NCBI GenBank assembly: GCA_964369805.1
Contig: CAYJFM010000016.1
Coordinates: 1 to 45,090, forward strand
Direction of reading: 5' to 3'
DNA: 45,090 nt
From: CAYJHC01 sp964369805
Lineage (GTDB): Bacteria > Bacillota > Clostridia > Peptostreptococcales > Anaerovoracaceae
Position numbers and translations under genes: made by a program. Positions 7,481 to 15,972 of the stretch are shown here, piece by piece. The first letter of the stretch is position 1. Each line of letters opens with the position of its first letter. The notes beneath the pieces were generated by a model that was given only the letters and a program-made list of their open reading frames with translations, was not told the DNA's origin and did not search any database.

Positions 7481-9329
7481 TGAAAAATTAACTAAAGAAA
7501 AATCTCAGAAACCTTCTGGTGGAAAAAGGCTAGGAGGACCTCCAAGCGGAGGGACTGTAGAGAAAGCAAAAGACTTTAAAGGCTCAATGGGTAAGTTGAT
7601 AAAATATATTGCAAATTACAAACTTGCTCTTGTAATGGTTGTTCTTTGCACATTAGCTTCTACAGTATTTGCTATTGTCTCACCAAAAATACTTGGAGAG
7701 ATTACAACTGAAATATTTGCTGGAGCTATGTCTCAAATTCAAGGTGGGGATGGTATAAACTTTGACCTTATAGGAAAAATTGCCTTAGCTTTAATTGCTA
7801 TATACTTGTTCAGCGCTGGTTTTGCACTAGTTCAAGGGCTACTTATGTCAAAGATTTCTGTAAAGGTAACCTACAAACTAAGAAATGAAATAGAGGATAA
7901 AATTCACAGACTCCCAATTTCATACTATGATAAAAACTCAACTGGGGATGTACTTTCAAGAATTACTAATGATGTGGATGTTATAAACCAAATACTTAGC
8001 CAAGGACTAGCGCAAATTATATCATCTGTAGCAACCCTTGCAGGTATTATAATAATGATGCTTTCAATCAACTGGCAAATGGCTCTAATTACAATAGCTA
8101 CACTACCTATTTCTGGTTTGATTGTAGCCTTTATAGTAAAAAGATCTCAAAAGTATTTTGATAAGCAGCAAGAATATATTGGAAAAATCAATGGTAAGGT
8201 TGAGGAAAGCTATGGTGCTCATACTGTAATTAAAGCTTTTAATGGTGAAGAAAAAACTATAGAAGCTTTCGAAACGCAAAACAAAGTTTTATACAAATCT
8301 GCATGGAAGGCAAATTTCCTTTCAGGACTAATGATGCCAGTGCTTGTTTTCGTTGGAAACCTTGGCTATGTAGCAGTTTGTATACTAGGTGGCTATTTAG
8401 TCTCTGGCGGAGTTATAAAGGTTGGAGATATTCAAGCCTTCCTACAATATACTAGGCAGTTCTCTCAGCCACTTGCGCAGGTTTCTCAAATTTCAGCAGT
8501 ATTACAGCAAACTGCTTCCGCATCAGAAAGAATTTTTGCTTTACTAGAAGAAGAGGATGAGGTTGAAGAAAAAGTTGATCCTAACATTAAACTTGAGAAC
8601 ATTACTGGCGTTGTAGATTTTAACAATGTAAACTTTGGCTATGTGCCTGGACAAACTATAATTAATGACTTTACCTGCCACGTAACTCAGGGTCAAAAAG
8701 TAGCGATTGTTGGCCCTACAGGTGCTGGCAAAACTACTATAGTTAAACTTCTAATGAGATTTTATCCTCTTAATGGAGGTTCTATAAACCTAGACGGCTA
8801 TGACATTGACCAGTATAAAAAAGAAGACCTTCGTGAAATGTTTGGTATGGTTCTTCAAGATACATGGCTATATAATAGCACTATTATGGAGAATATCCGC
8901 TATGGTAGGCTTACTGCAACTGATGAAGAAGTAATCGCAGCAGCTAAGGCAGCTCAAGCAGATAAGTTCATTTCCTCTCTTCCAAATGGTTATGAAATGG
9001 AGCTAAATGAAGATGCAACCAACCTTTCTCAGGGCCAAAAACAGCTACTGACCATAGCAAGGGCAATTCTTGCAAACCATAAAGTACTGATCCTTGATGA
9101 GGCTACAAGCTCTGTAGATACCAGAACTGAAGTTCTAATACAAAAGGCTATGGATAACTTAATGGAAGGTAGAACTTCATTTATTATTGCTCATAGACTT
9201 TCCACAATTAAAAATGCTGATGTAATACTAGTAATGGATAAAGGTGATGTTATAGAACAAGGAAGCCATGATGAGTTAATGCTAAAAGATGGTTTCTACG
9301 CTGGTTTATATAGAAGCCAATTTGAATAA
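7473..9329 (+). CDS. ABC exporter subunit with canonical ATPase site (YheH/MdlB type)
   Basis: This 618-residue partner completes the heterodimeric exporter. A hydrophilic Gly/Lys/Pro-rich N-terminal tail (about 35 residues) precedes six membrane helices. The ATPase domain has Walker A GPTGAGKTT near 413, the signature NLSQGQKQ, Walker B VLILDEATSSVD with the catalytic Glu, and the switch His in FIIAHRLST. All catalytic elements missing from the upstream subunit are present here, so the dimer would hydrolyse ATP at one consensus site. The LSQGQ form of the signature is normal for this subgroup. The start at 7473 follows GAGGAGG at a good distance and lies inside the end of the upstream gene, indicating coupled translation. 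Confidence 0.9.
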   Translation: MSNEKLTKEKSQKPSGGKRLGGPPSGGTVEKAKDFKGSMGKLIKYIANYKLALVMVVLCTLASTVFAIVSPKILGEITTEIFAGAMSQIQGGDGINFDLIGKIALALIAIYLFSAGFALVQGLLMSKISVKVTYKLRNEIEDKIHRLPISYYDKNSTGDVLSRITNDVDVINQILSQGLAQIISSVATLAGIIIMMLSINWQMALITIATLPISGLIVAFIVKRSQKYFDKQQEYIGKINGKVEESYGAHTVIKAFNGEEKTIEAFETQNKVLYKSAWKANFLSGLMMPVLVFVGNLGYVAVCILGGYLVSGGVIKVGDIQAFLQYTRQFSQPLAQVSQISAVLQQTASASERIFALLEEEDEVEEKVDPNIKLENITGVVDFNNVNFGYVPGQTIINDFTCHVTQGQKVAIVGPTGAGKTTIVKLLMRFYPLNGGSINLDGYDIDQYKKEDLREMFGMVLQDTWLYNSTIMENIRYGRLTATDEEVIAAAKAAQADKFISSLPNGYEMELNEDATNLSQGQKQLLTIARAILANHKVLILDEATSSVDTRTEVLIQKAMDNLMEGRTSFIIAHRLSTIKNADVILVMDKGDVIEQGSHDELMLKDGFYAGLYRSQFE

Positions 9330-9414
9330 AGCTAAGTAAAGCAAACTTAGCTCATTCGAAAAATAAGCACAGCTAATCATAACTAGGCCTTTTCAGATTA
9401 TAACCTCAAAAAAA

Positions 9415-9460
9415 AACTGGTAGTTTCTTAAAAAGATAAACTACCAGTTATTTTATTCTA
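9415..9460. terminator. Bidirectional terminator between convergent genes
   Basis: A perfect 12-base-pair stem (9415-9426 with 9438-9449) encloses an 11-base loop. It is followed by TATTTTATT on the plus strand. On the minus strand it is followed by a run of Ts, from the A-run at 9408-9416. It can end both the ABC exporter operon and the ECF operon. Confidence 0.85.
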
Positions 9461-9471
9461 ATTATTTGTAA

Positions 9472-12153
9472 CTAAACCTCAAATCCGTATTTGTTTTTTA
9501 TTCGATTTATTTTCTTAACAGTAGGCTTTGCAAATAAAAGTAAGAAGGCTGCTGTAGATCCCGCAAATACCAAATTAAATGGGATTGCTGCTCCATATAC
9601 TAAAAGTATTGATTCCAAAGTAAGGTCCTGCTGAAAGCCGAAAATTGTCCATATATCTACAAACAACCCATATATGAAAAATGTTGCTATCCCACCAAAG
9701 ATAGCCATAGGTACTGAACTTTTTAAGTCAAATCCATAATTTGTACTTACATCATTTTTTTCGCTGACTCTCCTTCTAGATACTTTTCCAATAACACCTG
9801 CAATTGCCCCTATGCTCCCCATTGCAAGCATCTGCCAAGGTGTCCATGGACCTTGCCCAAATAAGAAATTTGAGGTGAATGCTGACATGCTACCTATAAT
9901 AAATCCTGCACTTGGCCCCATACAGTAGCTTCCTGCAATGACAACAGCTAGTATTGGTTTTACCTGCGGTATCATAAAAAATGCTGCTCTACCTGCCACT
10001 GCCAAAGCAATTATTACAGAAATTAACACCAACTCCCTAGCCTTTGGCCGCCTTGCTTCAAAAGCAAAGAAAAACGGAATCATCATAAAAAATATAATTA
10101 ATATACTTGTTAGTAAAAAATTACTTTGATTTCCAAAGGTTACATTGGCGAAAAGAACTGCTGCCATTACCCCTATAGATGTAATGTTTATAATTCTCTG
10201 TTTTACTTTTCGCTTACTTTGAGTTGCGCACAAAATAGCTTCCTCTGCATCATGTGTGGCTATGTTTATCTCTGTATTTTTTGTTACATGTCTGAGTGCC
10301 TCTGAGCTTCTTAGTGAAGCCTGAGTGTCTTCCCTAGGAGGTAAGCTTACCTGCGTAGTCTTCTTATCTTCGACTGGCGATGAGCTTCCTGTAGGTGGGG
10401 CTTGCTTTAGTGGCGATGAGCTTCCTGGCGGGCGGCCTTCTTGTTCCAAGTTTTGAAGAACAAGTTCTGCCACATCCATTGCAGTTATTGCATTTTCGAA
10501 TTTGTGAGATGACATTTTATTTGCGGAGGTCGTATAGAAACTATTTCCAGAGAAAAATTTTCTCGCACTTCCTTCCGTGCTTATTCTCCCTTCAAAAAAC
10601 ATTGCGCATCTATCTGCATATTGTCCAGAAAATTCAATGTCATGGGAGACAATTACTATGGTTTTCCCTTTATTTTTAAGTTTTAAAAGTATTTCTCCAA
10701 GTTTTCCCTTAAAGAAATTATCTATTCCCTTTGTGGGCTCATCTAGAAGTAACACTTTAGGGTCTAACAAGAGTATTTTTGCTAAGGCTACTCTTTGCTG
10801 CTCTCCTCCACTAATATCATATGGATGTGAGTCTAGTAATTCAGAAATTTCAGTTAGCTCAGCAATCTCTCTAGTTTTATATTCTATCTCTTTAGCAGAT
10901 AATCCTCTTCCTATGAGTACTTCCTTTAAATCATCTTCCACTCTCTCCTCCACGAATATAGATTGTGGATCCTGTGGCATTAGCCCTAAAAGACCTTTTC
11001 TAAGCTCCTTATCAGAGTATTTTTCTATTGGCCTCCCAAAGAGTTTTACTTTGCCTCTATAAGCCTTTCTAAGCCCTGAAATTATACTAAGTGTTGTGGT
11101 TTTTCCTGTACCATTACCCCCTACAATTGCAAGAATTTCCCCTTCTCGAACTTTTAGGTTTAAGCCTTTTACTACATCTGGCTCTTTTTTCCCGTATCTA
11201 AACCACACATCGGTTAAGCTAAATACAATGTTGGCATCTGTATTCTCATTTAAAGACAATTCCTCAATAGTTGTTTTTTCTAGGGTTATCCCTTTAAGTA
11301 TTTTATTGAGCCAGAGTCTTCCCCCTCTAACATCAATAGGGCACTCTAAGTCTTTGCCGTATCCTTTTGCAAAAAGTTTATCATATACTTGCATTGGTGA
11401 TGGCATTGCAGTAAACATATTACTACTCCTTACTGATAGCACTGCTCCCACTCGATCAGGTGTATCATCAACGAGTATTTTACCTTTCTCCATTACAACT
11501 GCTCTATCTGCTAAAGGTAAGACTTCATCCAAGCGGTGCTCTGAAATTAGAATAGTTGTTCCAATTTCTCTGTTTATCTTTTTTATTATTTGCAAAAAAT
11601 CTGCAGCAGCAATTGGGTCAAGCTGTGCTGTGGGTTCATCGAGTATTAAAATCTCAGGTTTCATTACCATTACAGAGGCTAGATTTAAAATCTGTTTTTG
11701 CCCACCTGATAGCTCCCTTGTATCCTTTTCAAACCATTTTTGAATTCCAAAAAAATTAGCCATTTCTGAAACTCTTACCCTAATAACTTCATTTTCGTAT
11801 CCAAGGTTTTCTAAACCAAAAGCAAGTTCATGCCAAACTTTATCTGTAACAATCTGATTATCAGGATTTTGAAGTACATACCCTATGGCTCCAGCTTGAA
11901 GTCTATCACTTACATCCTCAAGTGGCAGTAATCCTCTATCTTCAACAGGTTCAAAATAAATATTCCCCTTTTTTTCACCATTTGGAATAAGTGCTGGCTT
12001 TAAATTTCTAAGCAAAGTACTTTTTCCTGAACCTGACTGACCCATTAGCACAACAAACTCCCCCCTATAAATATCAAGGCTGAGTCCATCTAAAGCAGGT
12101 TTCTCTCTCAAAGGGTATGTAAAGCTTAAATTTTCGATTCTAAATATTTCCAC
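9472..12153 (-). CDS. ECF transporter: two ATPase domains fused to an S component
   Basis: From a GTG at 12153 this encodes 893 residues: ATPase 1, ATPase 2, a linker, then a membrane S component. GGAGG lies 7 bases ahead of the GTG; earlier in-frame starts up to 12228 have no site and overlap ecfT more. Domain 1 has GQSGSGKST near 40, LSGGQKQ, LILDEPTAQLD and SEHRLDE. Domain 2 has GGNGTGKTT near 344, ISGGEQQR, LLLDEPTKGID and VSHDIE. Residues 572-646 form a Ser/Pro/Gly linker. Residues 646-893 carry about six membrane helices with FGQGPWTPWQM, seen in some vitamin S components. ECF systems import vitamins or metal ions. Corrinoid is suggested only by the DUF4430 and RACE neighbours. Having both ATPases and the S component in one chain is uncommon. 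Confidence 0.85.
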   Translation of the reverse strand: MEIFRIENLSFTYPLREKPALDGLSLDIYRGEFVVLMGQSGSGKSTLLRNLKPALIPNGEKKGNIYFEPVEDRGLLPLEDVSDRLQAGAIGYVLQNPDNQIVTDKVWHELAFGLENLGYENEVIRVRVSEMANFFGIQKWFEKDTRELSGGQKQILNLASVMVMKPEILILDEPTAQLDPIAAADFLQIIKKINREIGTTILISEHRLDEVLPLADRAVVMEKGKILVDDTPDRVGAVLSVRSSNMFTAMPSPMQVYDKLFAKGYGKDLECPIDVRGGRLWLNKILKGITLEKTTIEELSLNENTDANIVFSLTDVWFRYGKKEPDVVKGLNLKVREGEILAIVGGNGTGKTTTLSIISGLRKAYRGKVKLFGRPIEKYSDKELRKGLLGLMPQDPQSIFVEERVEDDLKEVLIGRGLSAKEIEYKTREIAELTEISELLDSHPYDISGGEQQRVALAKILLLDPKVLLLDEPTKGIDNFFKGKLGEILLKLKNKGKTIVIVSHDIEFSGQYADRCAMFFEGRISTEGSARKFFSGNSFYTTSANKMSSHKFENAITAMDVAELVLQNLEQEGRPPGSSSPLKQAPPTGSSSPVEDKKTTQVSLPPREDTQASLRSSEALRHVTKNTEINIATHDAEEAILCATQSKRKVKQRIINITSIGVMAAVLFANVTFGNQSNFLLTSILIIFFMMIPFFFAFEARRPKARELVLISVIIALAVAGRAAFFMIPQVKPILAVVIAGSYCMGPSAGFIIGSMSAFTSNFLFGQGPWTPWQMLAMGSIGAIAGVIGKVSRRRVSEKNDVSTNYGFDLKSSVPMAIFGGIATFFIYGLFVDIWTIFGFQQDLTLESILLVYGAAIPFNLVFAGSTAAFLLLFAKPTVKKINRIKNKYGFEV
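10375..10427 (-). repeat. 17-base direct repeat in the ATPase/S-component linker
   Basis: TGGCGATGAGCTTCCTG occurs at 10375-10391 and again at 10411-10427 (36-base period). It encodes the repeated GSSSP segments of the linker. A perfect 14-base palindrome AGGTAAGCTTACCT lies close by at 10339-10352. The stretch is visibly more GC-rich than its surroundings. Confidence 0.7.
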
Positions 12154-13013
12154 TGCACGGCCTCCTTCAGATTTAATAGTAGAGGCAGGAAGCAAAATAT
12201 TCCTGCGCATATATATATTACTGGCCAAATCAGGCTATTATATACTACTTCTATATAAGGGTAAAAAAATATTGTCGTACCAAAGTTAGGTATTCCAGCA
12301 AATATAATAATTATCAGTGCTGTTAGAACTGCTGCCACTAAGCCATCCGTATATGTGAATTTGAAGTTGGAATATGTAGTTCTCCCCTTTAATCCATATC
12401 CTCTAGCCTTCATGGAATCCGATGTGTCAATTGAATTTTCCAAAGACCAGGTTATCATAATAGATAATATTTTTATCCCATGCCTAGTTTTTTCTTTTTT
12501 TGTCCCTGAACCAGGGTCTTTGCCAATGGCCTTCTGTCCCGTCACAATTAAGTTTGCTCTCTTTGTAAATAAGGGAATGAACCTTAGGACCATGGAAAAA
12601 ACAAGAGCTAAGGTTGGCATTATTTTGCCAAAGACAAATAAGAATTTGTCACTTGTCACCACGGCATTATATGAATAAAACCACATTAGTATAGATCCAA
12701 AAGCTAGCCCGCTCACAAGCCCATAAAGTGCCGCCTCCATTGTGATGATAGTATATTTATACTGAAAGATTATAGTATCCCCAGTTTGGTTTAAGTACAT
12801 GTTGAATGCCGTTGAAAGGATTACTACAGGAAGAACAAAAATCAAAACCATCTTAATAAACTTCTTTCCCCCAATAAAAAGCCCATATGAAAAGGCTGCT
12901 AAAAATGAGAGGGGTACAAAGTAGACATCAAAAAACATCATGGTAGAAACCACTGCTGTTAAGAAGAAGGCTATATTTATTATAGGGTGAAATTTGCTAA
13001 ATGTATCTTGCAT
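12126..13013 (-). CDS. ECF transporter T component (EcfT/CbiQ family)
   Basis: This 295-residue membrane protein has about six hydrophobic segments. The coupling region is SMKARGYG, the A-R-G motif by which T components bind the two ATPases. EcfT transmits ATPase movement to the S component, which topples in the membrane to release its vitamin. The ATG has AAGGAGAG upstream. The end overlaps the ATPase/S-component gene by 28 bases, and 50 bases separate it from the DUF4430 lipoprotein gene. Together the two genes give a complete ECF transporter (A, A', T and S) that is probably a dedicated (group I) system, because its own S component is encoded with it. Confidence 0.85.
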   Translation of the reverse strand: MQDTFSKFHPIINIAFFLTAVVSTMMFFDVYFVPLSFLAAFSYGLFIGGKKFIKMVLIFVLPVVILSTAFNMYLNQTGDTIIFQYKYTIITMEAALYGLVSGLAFGSILMWFYSYNAVVTSDKFLFVFGKIMPTLALVFSMVLRFIPLFTKRANLIVTGQKAIGKDPGSGTKKEKTRHGIKILSIMITWSLENSIDTSDSMKARGYGLKGRTTYSNFKFTYTDGLVAAVLTALIIIIFAGIPNFGTTIFFYPYIEVVYNSLIWPVIYICAGIFCFLPLLLNLKEAVQWKYLESKI

Positions 13014-13063
13014 TCTCTCTCCTTATTAAAATCTTCCTGAGCATATACCAACTCCATCATTAA

Positions 13064-13813
13064 CTAATATGCACTGTTTCCATTTACAGTATATCCCCAT
13101 GAAACAGAGTCTCCATTCGATAAAGTGACCTGACTAGCTGCACTACCACCAAAACTTCCATTTACCGCAAACTTCCATCCACTCATAGGTCCAGCATCTC
13201 TTTCAGAGATACCATTAAAGCCACTAACATATGAACTGCTTCCTTGCACACTTACGCCTTTTTGAGAAGCAGCTGCCCTTGTAGCATCTATTGCTGTTGA
13301 TCCAGGTGATATTGTAACAGCAGTACTTCCCATAATCGTTCCACTTCCTGCTTTTCTTACAAGTTCCGCGCTAAGTTTACTTTGATTATCAATAATAGAA
13401 TTGCAAGTTATTGATACATACACCGTAATTGTTTTAGGCGTAGTAGTTGTTCCTGAGGAGCCACTTGAAGAACTACCTGAGGAACTGCCTGAGGAGCTAC
13501 TTGAAGAACTACTTGAACTACTTCCTGAAGAACCACTTGAGCTTGAACCTGACGAAGACTTATCAGAGCTTTCATTTGATCCAGACTCTTCATCTTTCTC
13601 CTCTCCCGCAGATTCATCTTCATCCTTAGATTTATCTGCCTCTTCTTCTCCCTCATCATCAGCATCTTTAGTGCTTTCAACTTTACTGTCAGGGTCACTT
13701 TCTGAAGCGTTTCCATTGCTACAACCAGATAAGAATCCCACTGAAAAGATGAGCGCTAATGTTATCATAATAGATATGATTTTCATTGTACTACTGTTTT
13801 TCTTAATGTTCAT
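13064..13813 (-). CDS. DUF4430 (transcobalamin-like) lipoprotein, predicted capture protein of the ECF transporter
   Basis: A signal peptide ends in a lipobox (FLSGC, Cys at residue 31), so the mature protein should be lipid-anchored outside the membrane. A long acidic segment (roughly 35-85) and a Ser/Gly linker (roughly 85-125) follow. The C-terminal domain of about 120 residues begins TPKTITVYVSITC and includes AGPMSGWKFAVNG and SWGYTVNG. That domain looks like DUF4430, which is related to the C-terminal domain of the mammalian cobalamin carriers transcobalamin and intrinsic factor. Its place just ahead of ecfT suggests that it binds a ligand at the surface and hands it to the transporter; corrinoid is the best guess. 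AGGAGG precedes the ATG by 4 bases. The Ser/Gly linker produces long false frames on the opposite strand. Confidence 0.75.
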   Translation of the reverse strand: MNIKKNSSTMKIISIMITLALIFSVGFLSGCSNGNASESDPDSKVESTKDADDEGEEEADKSKDEDESAGEEKDEESGSNESSDKSSSGSSSSGSSGSSSSSSSSSSSGSSSGSSSSGSSGTTTTPKTITVYVSITCNSIIDNQSKLSAELVRKAGSGTIMGSTAVTISPGSTAIDATRAAASQKGVSVQGSSSYVSGFNGISERDAGPMSGWKFAVNGSFGGSAASQVTLSNGDSVSWGYTVNGNSAY

Positions 13814-13831
13814 AATGCCTCCTATTGAGTT

Positions 13832-15487
13832 CTAGAGCTTAATAAGGTTGCGTACCTTCTCAAAGTCTAATTTTCTCATATTCACTACTTTTCCCTTTGA
13901 ATAATGCAATGGCCCATAAAACTGAACTATTATATGTCCTAAGTTTCTTTTTTCCTTTAGATATGTAGTATTATAAGAAACAGTTTCAATTAAATTGGTC
14001 TTTAGCATAATGATACTTCTATTAAATCCACCTTTTATATAACTTAAAGTGTTTTCTCCTAGGCTGAGTTTTGCATTATGGTAAGATAATATAGAGTTAG
14101 TAAGTGCCATTAGCAGAAATAGTATTCCAAACACTCCAATGACCTCTCTTGCAACTTCCGCCTCTTGAGTAAATGCCAAAATTGGCCATGCAGCAATCAG
14201 TAATAGTGAGAAAACCACCTCTGCTCTATAGAAGAAATATCTTAAGGTTCCTTTTTTCTCTCTATAAAACTCCTCTTCCTGCTTAATATCAGGCATAATT
14301 GTATTCAGCACAGATAAAACTTCATCTTTTTTTCCTATAGGATATAGTATTGGCATGACAACTTCTGCAGACTCATCACCTCCACCTCCTCCATATCCAA
14401 TGGCATATACATTTAACCTGTAATACCCTAAAAATCTCATGACTAGGGATTGTTCTAATGCTACTCCTGATACTTTTTCATCTGTAAGAGTGAATTTTTT
14501 CTTGTTTAGCAAGCCATAGTTAATCTGAATGTTCTTATCAGTTTTCTTTATGGTGAAGTCAAAATACCTAATTACCGTAGCTATCGCTGACAATATAATC
14601 AAAAATACGAAGGCTATTAAAACAGTAACCAGTATGGCAAGGACTATTATCCCTACAAAGAAATTCGACTCAGTAATATCTACTATTAGCCTTTCTATAC
14701 TATTCATCTCGAGTCCTGATGCAATACCATTAACAATCTCTTCTTCCATATTTTCGAAAAAGACTCCAATAAAACCACCTATGGCCCCTGCAAAGGCAAT
14801 TAGTTGTATTACAATAAAGCTCTTTGGCCCAATTAATCCAAGCATTATTAACCTGCTTAAATTCGGTTTTATTTCTTCTAAAACTACTTCAGGTGTAACT
14901 TGATAATTTGCAAAATCTCCATAGCTAGTATTTTCAACAGCCTCATTTGAATTTGCGTTTTGTACTCCACCATCTGCAAAGTTTTGCTCAGTGCTAATTC
15001 CTTGCATCATATTTAGTTTCGCCTGCTTTTTGCTCAAAAGCAGTTGTTTGAACTCTATAGCATCTTCTTCCTTTAATGCAAGCACCGTATTAGGATCTTT
15101 CTTTCCTGCATACTGTACAGTTGTTTCAATTCTTATTTTATTTACCTTACAGATTTGAAATAAAATATTCTGAGTAAAGTCTATTGTGGTAATTGTCTCT
15201 AATGGAATTTCTAATTTTTCTTTGTTGATTACGCCACTTTTTACTATGAACATCTTGTCAGTTACTTGATAAGTTGTAAAAACATATTTTAGAACTGCTT
15301 GAATAGGTCCAACTAATGCAATTATCAAAAGTGGTAAGAATTGTGTAAGGTTACTGAGAAGCTGTCCAGTATCACCTGCTAACCCACCTCTAGTCAAAGC
15401 AACCACTATTACAATTATTGGCACGATTGTTACAGAAAGTAATTTATCAAAGATAATAAGAAAATGACCTTTTTTTCCTTCTAACAT
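13832..15487 (-). CDS. YdbT-like membrane protein with three bPH2 (bacterial PH) domains
   Basis: This 551-residue protein has N-terminal membrane segments (about 12-60), a middle pair (about 220-245 and 275-305) and a later pair (about 405-450). Between and after them lie three segments typical of bPH2 (DUF304) domains: VKSGVINKEKLEIPLETITT, INYGLLNKKKFTLTDEKVSG and LSYIKGGFNRSIIMLKTN. Such proteins usually occur as a YdbS/YdbT pair, as here: its start at 15487 is shared with the last base of the smaller partner. Their role is not well defined. Related bPH2 proteins act as immunity factors against leaderless or circular bacteriocins. No bacteriocin precursor is apparent nearby. Position in the corrinoid block may be incidental. 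Confidence 0.8.
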   Translation of the reverse strand: MLEGKKGHFLIIFDKLLSVTIVPIIVIVVALTRGGLAGDTGQLLSNLTQFLPLLIIALVGPIQAVLKYVFTTYQVTDKMFIVKSGVINKEKLEIPLETITTIDFTQNILFQICKVNKIRIETTVQYAGKKDPNTVLALKEEDAIEFKQLLLSKKQAKLNMMQGISTEQNFADGGVQNANSNEAVENTSYGDFANYQVTPEVVLEEIKPNLSRLIMLGLIGPKSFIVIQLIAFAGAIGGFIGVFFENMEEEIVNGIASGLEMNSIERLIVDITESNFFVGIIVLAILVTVLIAFVFLIILSAIATVIRYFDFTIKKTDKNIQINYGLLNKKKFTLTDEKVSGVALEQSLVMRFLGYYRLNVYAIGYGGGGGDESAEVVMPILYPIGKKDEVLSVLNTIMPDIKQEEEFYREKKGTLRYFFYRAEVVFSLLLIAAWPILAFTQEAEVAREVIGVFGILFLLMALTNSILSYHNAKLSLGENTLSYIKGGFNRSIIMLKTNLIETVSYNTTYLKEKRNLGHIIVQFYGPLHYSKGKVVNMRKLDFEKVRNLIKL

Positions 15488-15972
15488 TACTTTTGCTCCT
15501 CTTTCATTCTTTTCACAAGCTTATTTTTTAGATTTTCAGATATTTCTGTTACTCTTACTTCATCAAGCCCAACAATTTTAAAACTTCCGCTAGCTGTACT
15601 AATTTCCACAGTAGCAAGTTTGAAGGCTCTATCAATAGGACCTTTATTACTATTAATATGCTGAATTCTAACTACAGGAATAATCTCTGTTGAAATAAAG
15701 AATATTCCTTTTCTAATTTCAACCTTATCTTCCCCTATATAGTATCCCCACTGCCTATATTGAATCTCTGTAAAAATTGTCAGAGATAGTAAAAATATTA
15801 ATCCTACGACCCCAAAGCCTATATTAACCCAAAAGGTTGCATCACTTGGAGCTCCTGCTGAGCTCATTATAACCCTTGTAATAATATATGCTATTAATAC
15901 AAAAACTAGCCCTATTCCATTACCAATTCTCCAAGCTTTTTTTACTCTTGGATTTAATCTTTCATAAACCAT
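15487..15972 (-). CDS. YdbS-like small bPH2-domain membrane protein
   Basis: This 161-residue protein has two N-terminal membrane helices (about 17-35 and 45-65) and one bPH2 domain (GEDKVEIRKGIFFISTEIIP, then VRIQHINSNKGPIDRAFKL). Size and layout match YdbS, the small partner of the YdbT-type protein encoded immediately downstream. The gene starts inside the end of the glucosaminidase gene (19-base overlap) and ends at the base where its partner starts, so the three genes are almost certainly cotranscribed. The domain is thought to sit on the inner face or within a membrane complex. Function beyond possible antimicrobial-peptide tolerance is unknown. Confidence 0.8.
   Translation of the reverse strand: MVYERLNPRVKKAWRIGNGIGLVFVLIAYIITRVIMSSAGAPSDATFWVNIGFGVVGLIFLLSLTIFTEIQYRQWGYYIGEDKVEIRKGIFFISTEIIPVVRIQHINSNKGPIDRAFKLATVEISTASGSFKIVGLDEVRVTEISENLKNKLVKRMKEEQK

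Noticed and set aside
10577..11743. Long plus-strand frames opposite the ECF ATPase gene
   Set aside because: They mirror strongly conserved ATPase motifs on the minus strand and have no start signals or recognisable product.
13401..13835. Plus-strand open frame rich in Glu, Leu and Pro
   Set aside because: It is the antisense of the Ser/Gly-rich linker and signal region of the DUF4430 lipoprotein and has no ribosome binding site. The low-complexity codons open all frames there.
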